A stretch of 40,387 bases of DNA from Flavipsychrobacter sp. (GTDB taxonomy: Bacteria > Bacteroidota > Bacteroidia > Chitinophagales > Chitinophagaceae), in the NCBI GenBank assembly GCA_025963465.1, contig JAOQAP010000019.1:1-40387 (forward strand). The letters run 5' to 3'. This document shows, piece after piece, positions 7,601-14,466 of this stretch. The position numbers and the translations under genes were made by a program. Numbering within the stretch: the stretch's first letter is position 1; every line of letters starts with the position of its first letter. The notes below the pieces were generated by a model that saw only the letters and a list, made by a program, of their open reading frames with translations, searched no databases and was not told the DNA's origin.

Positions 7601-9352
7601 TCAACAAGCACTGGTGGCGGCACATGGAGCAGCAGCAATACAAGTATTGCTACTGTGGGAAGTTCTTCCGGCATTGTTTCCGGTATATCTGCAGGTACTG
7701 CCAATATTACTTATAGTATCACAGGTTGCGGCAGCTCTCACGTTACTGTTACAATATCACCTGTTCCATCTGCTATATCCGGCCCCACAGGAGTATGTGT
7801 CGGCAGTTCAGTTACACTTAGCGATGCAGTTACGGGTGGAAACTGGAGCAGTAATAACACTACTGTTGCCACTATAGGGTTGTCTTCAGGCATTCTAGTC
7901 GGCCTTTCTGCAGGTACTGCTGATATCACTTATAGCTTTGGACCGGCATGTTCTGAGGTGTATACAACTGTAACGGTTTCCCCGTTACCGGCTGGCATAT
8001 CCGGCAGCAGCAATGTATGTGCCAGCAATTCTATAACATTATCTGATGCAACAAGCGGAGGAACATGGACCAGCAGTAATACTACAGTAGCAACTGTTAC
8101 TATTACCGGTGACGTGTATGGAGTTACCACGGGCACATCAGAAATATCATATACTCTTGGCACCGGCTGTCTTGTATCTGTTGTAGTAACAGTTGATCCT
8201 TCTCCGTCTGTATCTGCATCGCTGTCATTGCCATGCGGAAGCACAGTAACACTTACGGCTGCGGGGGCAACAACCTATTCATGGTCACCAACCACAGATC
8301 TGTCGTGCCCTACTTGTGCAGTCACTACCCTTTCTCCTTCAATAACTACTACGTACACCGTAACAGGTACAGATATGGGATGTAGCAGCACTGCAACTAT
8401 TACAGTAAACGGAGACCGTATTTACGGACATATCACCTTTGGTGCGGCTACGCCTGACACACTGGATATGAAGGTATGGCTCATACAGTATAACCCTGTA
8501 GATAGCTCTATTTCAGCTCTGGACTCAACACTTACCTGTGCAATAGATAGCGTTGGCTATTACGAGTTTGATGGTAAGGCTACGGGTAATTACCTGGTGA
8601 AAGCAGTAATGCTTTATGGTAATCCTGTAGGTGGTAGTGGCTACATACCTACTTATGGCCTATCTACTGCTTACTGGGATACAGCAACCACTATAAACCA
8701 TACCGGAGCATCCGATTCACAGCACATTACCATGATATATGGCTTAGTACCTCCGGGTCCCGGCTTTATAGGTGGCTATGTATATTCAGGAGCAGGCAAA
8801 GGAACAGATGGAGATGCGGCATTTGAAGGTATGATGATCTACCTTAAAAATGCAAGTACCAACCAGGTACTAACACATGTATATACCGATGCCACAGGCG
8901 CATACTCATTCGGCGGTATTGCTAATGGTGACTATATTATCTATCCTGAAGAATACCAGTACAAGACAACACCATCTTCTGTTATATCACTGAACAACGA
9001 TAACGAAACCATAAACAACGTCAACTTCAAACGACACACAAGTCCTTCATTACAGATAACTCCTATTACAACAACAGGAATAAAACCTGTTGCAATATCA
9101 CCTGCGGTTCATATCTACCCTAACCCAGCAAGTGAACAACTGAATATACTATGGAGTAACCAGGTAAAAGGAACAGCCAGTGTGATCATTACAGATGTTG
9201 TGGGTCGTGAAGTATACTGGTCCGTACTGAACATTAATAAGACATCTGGTGAGCAGCAGATTAATATAAAAGGATTGATTGATGGTATCCATTTCATTAC
9301 AGTGAAAGGCGACAATATCAATTATACCAGCAAATTGCTGATAGTAAAGTAA
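4631..9352 (+). CDS. Giant secreted Ig-like repeat protein with T9SS sorting domain (1573 aa)
   Basis: Predicted cell-surface or secreted adhesin-like protein. A signal peptide (about residues 1-22, ending TSAQ) is followed by a roughly 210-residue jelly-roll-like domain. Next comes a PKD-like domain with a CTTC motif, then eleven tandem Ig-like units of about 74 aa. Each unit has the pattern G-x-x-x-C-x-G, GGTWSSSN, G.vsG.saGt..ITY and a late Cys. A second PKD-like domain with CPTC, two carboxypeptidase-regulatory-like (CNA-B-type) modules and a final T9SS type A sorting domain (starting at VHIYPNPASEQ) follow. The sorting domain directs export through the outer membrane and surface attachment. 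The C-terminal modules are closely similar to those of the 1307-aa protein downstream. Ligand unknown. Its own terminator follows. Confidence 0.9.
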   Translation: MNYKFLPLVCLFFLGTYFTTSAQITAPNIDFETGTTANWNFYRGTNTSVGGVATWTLSSCPPDSRLHALKGSIPGETDYWGGFPVVADGNYSLKLGFDTTLYSAEAADYHVHVPTSGIYSLLCKYAVVLQDPGHGPDQQPRFEISITDSATGAPLSCNSFTFVSNSVLPGFKTSTVSPNPIYRPWYAKNIDLSRMAGRTVIVSFKAGACGAGGHWGYGYADMTAGLYGVKVTGCAGSTTTLEAPLGDSAYIWTDSATYTTTYGTTRTISIPSPTVATTYAVIGTPYAGYGCIDTIYIKVNAASLVTHPSNDTAFCTSGTIKMWGGGISTMPMTYNWSPPTGLSCTTCDTTMVTPPVGINHYYITTVAGTCTQTDTINVTVYPTPGAIGGSSSICLGGYGTVSDAVAGGTWSSSATTIVVGSSSGLVTALGSMGTATITYSFSGLCPVYKTVTVVTNPAPITGNPLVCVGYTTTLSDATTGGVWSCSNTSLATVGSSTGVVTGVFAGTPTITYTQVSTGCYVTRDQAVINIPGTIVGFSTVCQYTSPTYLNGTSGGTWSSSNTTVATINPTTGNLAALTVGSTTLTYAIGSTGCFKLQNINIIASPSPITGITSICVGNTTLLSNASPGGTWSSSVTTTATVGSSSGIVSGISNTPSNISVITYAFPTTCKASVAVTVNPLPLSINGTKSVCLGQTTTLTDLTPGGTWSCTANASVTTSPGTSPCIVQGVTSGTATVSYILGTGCYTTTTLTINTLPSSITGPTGVCIGATNCLTNATTGGSWTISPPGIATIVPTTGCFTGAASGTATVTYKITSTGCYATTPVTVSATPTSILGTLKVCVGSTVLLSNATPGGAWSSSNTHAGINPTTGLATGLSAGTTTISYTIGGSCAATAVMIVNPLPGPILGPTSYCTLGVATLSDALGGGTWSASNTVVTLSGPVLTAGSVPGVDTITYKITSSGCLVTATVSVGMGGSISGSTSLCAGTTITLSTSTGGGTWSSSNTSIATVGSSSGIVSGISAGTANITYSITGCGSSHVTVTISPVPSAISGPTGVCVGSSVTLSDAVTGGNWSSNNTTVATIGLSSGILVGLSAGTADITYSFGPACSEVYTTVTVSPLPAGISGSSNVCASNSITLSDATSGGTWTSSNTTVATVTITGDVYGVTTGTSEISYTLGTGCLVSVVVTVDPSPSVSASLSLPCGSTVTLTAAGATTYSWSPTTDLSCPTCAVTTLSPSITTTYTVTGTDMGCSSTATITVNGDRIYGHITFGAATPDTLDMKVWLIQYNPVDSSISALDSTLTCAIDSVGYYEFDGKATGNYLVKAVMLYGNPVGGSGYIPTYGLSTAYWDTATTINHTGASDSQHITMIYGLVPPGPGFIGGYVYSGAGKGTDGDAAFEGMMIYLKNASTNQVLTHVYTDATGAYSFGGIANGDYIIYPEEYQYKTTPSSVISLNNDNETINNVNFKRHTSPSLQITPITTTGIKPVAISPAVHIYPNPASEQLNILWSNQVKGTASVIITDVVGREVYWSVLNINKTSGEQQINIKGLIDGIHFITVKGDNINYTSKLLIVK
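5776..8209 (+). repeat. Eleven tandem Ig-like (BIG2-like) coding repeats, about 220 bp each
   Basis: Inside the 1573-aa surface protein. Eleven units can be laid end to end, each carrying a conserved Cys near its start, a GG(T/V/S)W motif and an ITY motif near its end. Units 9 and 10 and parts of units 1, 2 and 4 share GSSSG(I/L)V segments at nearly identical spacing. DNA similarity is moderate, not exact. Confidence 0.8.
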
Positions 9353-9371
9353 AATTATTTGTCATGTATTA

Positions 9372-9400
9372 AGAAAAAGCCCTTAATCTGGGCTTTTTCT
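9372..9400 (+). terminator. Intrinsic terminator after the 1573-aa surface protein
   Basis: Stem AGAAAAAGCCC / GGGCTTTTTCT (11 bp) with a 7-nt loop; the 3' arm itself supplies the T run. Confidence 0.8.
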
Positions 9401-9561
9401 CTTTAATGTAACTAATAATTAATGCAACATAATAAAAAATATTTATATTGCATCCTAACATTCTGTGCTGAAAACGCGCCTATATATATAGTTTGCAGTA
9501 GTTAGCATAAATAGTTAGAAGTAACAGCAAAGCACAAACTTCAGGTCCTGTGTCGAAGACG

Positions 9562-10146
9562 ATGAATGTGAGCAGCCCTTTTCCTGTATCTGAAAAGAAT
9601 ATTTCAGTTCAGGATGACCTCAGTACGCTGATACAGGGTTGTATTGCCCATTCCAGAAGTGCTCAGAAAAAGCTATACGATAAATATTCCCCGGAAGCAT
9701 ATGGTGTTATTAAACGAGTCATGTACAATAACGAGCCGGTAGCAAAAGAGATCCTCAACGATGCCTTCTTTAAGATCTTCAAAGACATAAACCAGTATTC
9801 TTTCCAGGGGGCATTTGAAGGCTGGGTCAGGAGGATAGTGGTAAATACCATTGCCGACCACCTGAGAAAACCTGTAAAGCATGACCTACCTCATAAAGAG
9901 CTACAGCCCGAGGATGCATATATTGATAGCGGTCCCGTGGAAAATTTATCGCACAAGGAATTACTGACAATAGTAAACACCTTGCCCGATGCCCAACGTG
10001 AAGTGTTCAGCTTATTTGTTTTTGAAAATTACTCGCACAAAGAAATATCGCAACTGTTAAACATAAATCAGAATAACTGTAGATGGCACCTGAATGACGC
10101 CAGAAGACGATTGAAAGAAAAAATAAATTCTTTAATCAATAAATGA
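9562..10146 (+). CDS. ECF-type RNA polymerase sigma factor
   Basis: A sigma-70 family protein of 194 aa from the ATG at 9562; a GTG at 9550 would add four residues. Region 2 runs from about LIQGCIAHSRSAQKKLYDKY through the promoter-melting stretch FEGWVRRIVVNTIADHLRK. Region 4 is LPDAQREVFSLFVFENYSHKEISQLL, the DNA-binding helix-turn-helix. No region 1 or 3 is present, as expected for the extracytoplasmic-function group. The next gene starts 7 nt after the stop and encodes a protein with an anti-sigma-like N-terminus, so the two are almost certainly one operon. The factor may control surface genes nearby; that is inference from position. Confidence 0.92.
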   Translation: MNVSSPFPVSEKNISVQDDLSTLIQGCIAHSRSAQKKLYDKYSPEAYGVIKRVMYNNEPVAKEILNDAFFKIFKDINQYSFQGAFEGWVRRIVVNTIADHLRKPVKHDLPHKELQPEDAYIDSGPVENLSHKELLTIVNTLPDAQREVFSLFVFENYSHKEISQLLNINQNNCRWHLNDARRRLKEKINSLINK

Positions 10147-10153
10147 AAGAATT

Positions 10154-11728
10154 GTGAAAAACTATTTGAAGCATATTGACGACTTTTTCAGAGAAAAGTT
10201 AGGTAGATATACCGAAACGCCCCCCTCTGATGTATGGGATGCCCTGGATGCAAGACTTGATGGACTTGCAGCACCTTCGGCCCCGCAAACCGGCGGCGCA
10301 TACCGCTGGCTCAAACATTTTGGTATGGTATCCGTCATTGCGGTACTTATTGTGCCATTGCTGAAAAAGATCAGCAATAAAGAAGCAATGGCCAGCACTA
10401 TGCCAAGTGAACAGGTAATAGCAAAAGCAGATATTGCGCCGTCAGCTACTGAAGGAAGCAATATTGGTGAAACACCGGCTGCTAATGCTGCTGTAACTGA
10501 ACATAATGGGACTAAAAATACCATCGCGGGTACAGAAAATAATGGCGGAGATGTAGTTGTATCTGGCAATGAAAGCACAGCTACTACGGTGCCTCAAGGT
10601 CACAAGCCAGTTGTTGCAGCTGCAAAACATAAGAGCGGTACTGTAACAGCTAAAAGTCACCAGACAACATCACATAAACCTGAAGCAAGGACTGCACTGT
10701 ACAGCCAACCAGTGACCCGTAACGTCACGGGACACCACAGTGACCTGTCTAAACCAGGACTTGAATCAGAAGAAAATGAGCCGGTGACCGAGCTTACACA
10801 GACGACTGGTTGGCACCCTGCCAAACCTTTTGGCACGTCAGACAATGAACAAAAGCCTGCACCATTAGCTGCTAAAAAGATAGAAATACCTTCAGACAAA
10901 AAGAAAACAGCCACTACAAATAAGGAAGATAAAGCGCATCAGCTAAGTAAATTTGAAATTGGAGTAAAGGTTGGTTATGAAAGAGGCTTTAATGACCTGG
11001 TTGCTACCAAGTATGTTATATCCCCTTATCTGCAGTACAACCTGTCGGACAAATTTTCACTGATGGCGCAACCGGGTATAAAGTATGCATCAGTAAATAC
11101 GCATACTATAGGCGCTCCAAGGTCTTATTACAAAACAAATGATGACGGTACTGTTACTCCTAATGGCACAACCCAAAAGGGATATATAGTAGAAGGCGGT
11201 TCAATTTCAGATTCTTCTTTCACTACCAATTACAGGTATAAACAATCGCATGACTCTATTGTAAAATCCTATACTCATGGTGGTACTTATATGGAATTTG
11301 AATTACCGATATTATTGAAATATACGATCGTTCCGAAACTGTCGGTATATGGTGGCGTAAATATTAATTACAGCAAACAAACAGCGATTACAGAACATAC
11401 ATACACCAAACAAGGCATCGTTAGATATGTAGATAGTACAACCACTACATTCGGAGCTCCGGGGCATCTTGCAGTGAGCGATGTTATCGTAAATAATGGA
11501 ACTTCGTATACGGACTATAAAGCACCTGTATATGCGAATACACAAAACAGCTCATTAAGGTTTGGGTATATGGTGGGCTTCAGTTATGAATACAGCAACC
11601 GTTGGTTGATCGATGCGCTTATGCAGCAGACGCCGGTTAAGCCATACCTGCAGGGAGGATACAATATGAATACCTCGTTATCTGCTCCTTACTTCAGGCT
11701 GTCTGTAGGGTACAAGCTTACAAAGTAA
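10154..11728 (+). CDS. Anti-sigma-like N-terminus fused to an outer-membrane beta-barrel domain
   Basis: The 524-aa protein starts at a GTG 7 nt after the sigma gene. Residues 1-50 are cytoplasmic and contain PPSDVWDALDARLDG, a motif seen at the N-terminus of Bacteroidota proteins encoded next to ECF sigma factors. Residues about 55-70 form one transmembrane helix ending in KK. Residues 75-265 are a long low-complexity Thr/Lys/Ala-rich periplasmic stretch. From about 265 (FEIGVKVGYERG) there is an outer-membrane beta-barrel-like domain with alternating hydrophobic strands, ending in LSVGYKL. As one chain it would span the inner membrane, periplasm and outer membrane. A role in sensing envelope state and holding the sigma factor is inferred from context, not shown. 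Confidence 0.75.
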   Translation: MKNYLKHIDDFFREKLGRYTETPPSDVWDALDARLDGLAAPSAPQTGGAYRWLKHFGMVSVIAVLIVPLLKKISNKEAMASTMPSEQVIAKADIAPSATEGSNIGETPAANAAVTEHNGTKNTIAGTENNGGDVVVSGNESTATTVPQGHKPVVAAAKHKSGTVTAKSHQTTSHKPEARTALYSQPVTRNVTGHHSDLSKPGLESEENEPVTELTQTTGWHPAKPFGTSDNEQKPAPLAAKKIEIPSDKKKTATTNKEDKAHQLSKFEIGVKVGYERGFNDLVATKYVISPYLQYNLSDKFSLMAQPGIKYASVNTHTIGAPRSYYKTNDDGTVTPNGTTQKGYIVEGGSISDSSFTTNYRYKQSHDSIVKSYTHGGTYMEFELPILLKYTIVPKLSVYGGVNINYSKQTAITEHTYTKQGIVRYVDSTTTTFGAPGHLAVSDVIVNNGTSYTDYKAPVYANTQNSSLRFGYMVGFSYEYSNRWLIDALMQQTPVKPYLQGGYNMNTSLSAPYFRLSVGYKLTK

Positions 11729-11782
11729 TATCATTTGAAGTGTGTTACGGAAAGTATTTGTGAAAGACAAAACAGATGAGCG

Positions 11783-14359
11783 TTGTATAACCATTATACC
11801 AGAAAAAGAAAAGAACTTAATGCCTGCCCGTGTGCAGGCCTTTTGTTCTTTATAGCGGTACTGGTTTGCAGTATTAATTCCGTAGCACAGAGCCCCACAA
11901 CCCGTATTATTACTACTGTGGTTGGTACAGGCACTACGGGATATAGCGGAGACGGCAGTCCTGCTACCGCTGCCCGGCTCGACTCCCCTGCTTGCATTGT
12001 AATGGATCTTTCAGACAATCTGTATATAAGCGACCAGAGAAATAGCTGTGTGCGCAAAATTGATGGATCTGGCAATATCAGCACCGTTGCCGGGACAGGT
12101 ACTGCAGGGTACAGCGGCGACGGCAAAGCGGCAACTACTGCAAAAATGAGCCTTAACTGGGGTGTTGCAAGAGATGTGAGCGGGAACATGTACATAACAG
12201 ACCAGGTCAATTTCAGAGTGCGTAAAGTGAATCCTTCAGGTGTCATATCTACATTTGCCGGTACTGGTACAGCCGGATTTTATGGTGATGCCGGACCTGC
12301 TACTGCTGCAAAATTCCAGTCACCATTAGGCATCGCCGTAGATATTGCCGGCAATGTTTATGTAGGTGATCCCAATAATTTTCGTGTACGCAAAATAAGT
12401 ACTTCCGGTATAGTAACTACAATTGCCGGTAATGGCAACTACGGAATTTCCGGCGACAATGTACCAGCTACAGCAACTCCTCTTGGTTATATATGGGGAC
12501 TGGCAATAGATGCCGGTGGTAATTTATTTATTTGCGACGGTACAAATAGCTGTGTGCATAAAGTAAATACCGCAGGTATAATGACAACAATTGCCGGTAC
12601 AGGTACTGCAGGTTATTCCGGCGACGGCGGCCCTGCCACATCTGCTATGCTCGATCAGCCATTGGGTGTGTATGTTCATGGCTCGGGTACGATTTATATT
12701 GCAGACTATCATAATAATCGTATCCGTAAAATAGACCCATCAGGCATCATAACTACGGTAGCAGGCACCGGTGTAAAAGGATATAACGGTGATAACATAC
12801 CTGCTACTGATGCGCAGTTATTTCATCCGGTTAGTGTATTGTTAGACCATATCGGAGATATCTACATAACAGATCTGGACAACGTGCGTATCAGGAAAAT
12901 AAAAACGGTAAAAACGCTTTCATTCACCGGCGGTAGGATTCAAAACCTGGACATCTGTCAGAATACGACCACTTTTGTTACCGATACATTATTGACCATT
13001 GTAGATCATAATGCGGGACAAATAGATACATGGAATGTAACACAGCACCCGTTACATGGTATTATTGGAAGTGTGTATAGTTCGGTAGCAACAGGTGGAA
13101 AAGACATGCCGTCTGGCTTTGATTATACACCGGATCCCGGCTATATTGGCATCGACTCATTTAAAGTTGCTATCACAGATGGGGCCTTATCTGATACCAC
13201 CACCATCTATCTGACGATCACTACAGCGCCATCAGCAGGTATAATATCCGGTGATGATTATGTATGTGTGCGGTCTACAATACAGCTTAGCGAATCTGTT
13301 AGTGGAGGCACATGGAGCACTGTGAATATGCATGCCGTAGTTACAAACGGAAAAGTAATAGGAGCAACGTCAGGGCCGGATACCGTCATCTATACTGTAA
13401 CAAATGCATGTGGATCCGATGTTGCATCAAAAGCACTGATCGTTCGTGCATTACCTGATGCCGGTATTATTACAGGAGCTGCTGCTTTTTGCAATCTCTC
13501 CTCTACACAATTGCATGATGAGGTAGCCGGAGGTACATGGAGCAGTACAAATACAACAGTGGCGGTAGTAGATTCCGGGTTGGTTAGTGGGCTGCTTCCT
13601 GGTACCGCCGTTATCAGGTATAGTGTAGCTGATAGCTTCTGTACAGGAACTACCGGCTTTATTATTACTATTGATGCATACCCTGATGCAGGAAAGATCA
13701 TTGGTCCGCCGGGTATATGCATTGGGGCCACTGTCATTCTTGCTGAAACATCAACAGCCGGCACATGGAAAACATTGGTAGGGTACGCATCTGTCAGTGC
13801 CGATGGTAGTACAACCGGAAAATTAGTAGGAATAGATACTATAAGTTACATCATCACCAACTCGTGTGGAACTGCGACAGCCATTCATCCAATAGCTGTC
13901 GCCTCATTACCGGGGATACCGGTAATTGAGCGAAAAGGAGACACTTGTTCTGTGCCGCAAGGCTATTATAGCTATCAGTGGCTATTAAACCAGAAGGAAA
14001 TACCAGGTACTACCTCGAGGATATACAACGTAACAGCACCGGGTAATTATGTAGTTATTGTAACTAATGAAGAAGGCTGTGCAATTGCATCGCCGTCATT
14101 ATATTTCCCGGGTTGTAGTGTTGCTGATCTGACTATTTTCCCAAATCCTGCTACTTCAGAGATACATGTAAGCTGGTGCGAAAAAACGACACTGAAGCTG
14201 GCATGCATGGACGGCAAAGAAGTAAAAGTAGCAGAGAATACGAACATGATGGAAATAGAGGATCTGCCTAACGGTATTTACCTGCTTAATGTATACAATA
14301 CATACGGAGATAAGGTAATGACCAAGCGAATAACGAAGCTATCACCATATGAACGATAA
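11783..14359 (+). CDS. Secreted NHL beta-propeller / Ig-like protein with T9SS sorting domain
   Basis: 858 aa starting at TTG: a stop lies two codons upstream in frame and no ATG precedes the signal peptide, so a TTG start (or an unseen frameshift) is required. After the signal peptide (ending SVAQS) come six NHL units at about residues 45-370. Each has the form GTG.aGYSGDGgPAT...A.L..P.G...D..GN.YI.D..N..VRK(I/V), giving a six-bladed propeller, a common ligand or protein-binding platform. A cadherin-like segment and three Ig-like units of the kind seen in the neighbouring giant proteins follow. It ends with a T9SS sorting domain starting LTIFPNPATSEIHVSW. It lies 54 nt after the beta-barrel gene and may share its transcript. 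Confidence 0.88.
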   Translation: MYNHYTRKRKELNACPCAGLLFFIAVLVCSINSVAQSPTTRIITTVVGTGTTGYSGDGSPATAARLDSPACIVMDLSDNLYISDQRNSCVRKIDGSGNISTVAGTGTAGYSGDGKAATTAKMSLNWGVARDVSGNMYITDQVNFRVRKVNPSGVISTFAGTGTAGFYGDAGPATAAKFQSPLGIAVDIAGNVYVGDPNNFRVRKISTSGIVTTIAGNGNYGISGDNVPATATPLGYIWGLAIDAGGNLFICDGTNSCVHKVNTAGIMTTIAGTGTAGYSGDGGPATSAMLDQPLGVYVHGSGTIYIADYHNNRIRKIDPSGIITTVAGTGVKGYNGDNIPATDAQLFHPVSVLLDHIGDIYITDLDNVRIRKIKTVKTLSFTGGRIQNLDICQNTTTFVTDTLLTIVDHNAGQIDTWNVTQHPLHGIIGSVYSSVATGGKDMPSGFDYTPDPGYIGIDSFKVAITDGALSDTTTIYLTITTAPSAGIISGDDYVCVRSTIQLSESVSGGTWSTVNMHAVVTNGKVIGATSGPDTVIYTVTNACGSDVASKALIVRALPDAGIITGAAAFCNLSSTQLHDEVAGGTWSSTNTTVAVVDSGLVSGLLPGTAVIRYSVADSFCTGTTGFIITIDAYPDAGKIIGPPGICIGATVILAETSTAGTWKTLVGYASVSADGSTTGKLVGIDTISYIITNSCGTATAIHPIAVASLPGIPVIERKGDTCSVPQGYYSYQWLLNQKEIPGTTSRIYNVTAPGNYVVIVTNEEGCAIASPSLYFPGCSVADLTIFPNPATSEIHVSWCEKTTLKLACMDGKEVKVAENTNMMEIEDLPNGIYLLNVYNTYGDKVMTKRITKLSPYER

Positions 14360-14399
14360 AAAATATTGATAGATTACTAACAAAACTACTATTTATTAC

Positions 14400-14415
14400 G
14401 CCTAATATATTAGGC
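14400..14415. promoter_or_regulatory. 16-bp perfect palindrome between surface-protein genes
   Basis: GCCTAATATATTAGGC is fully self-complementary. It lies 38 nt after the propeller gene and 52 nt before the next start codon. There is no following T run, so an operator or weak processing hairpin is as likely as a terminator. Confidence 0.35.
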
Positions 14416-14466
14416 ATTATTAACTGAAAGATAAACTGCCTTATGATATCCTTTAAACCAAATGTT

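Noticed and set aside
7492-8244. Several long minus-strand frames opposite the Ig-like repeats, rich in Val, Pro and Leu.
   Set aside because: They mirror the repeated codons of the true gene and recur in each unit; no signal peptide or start context.
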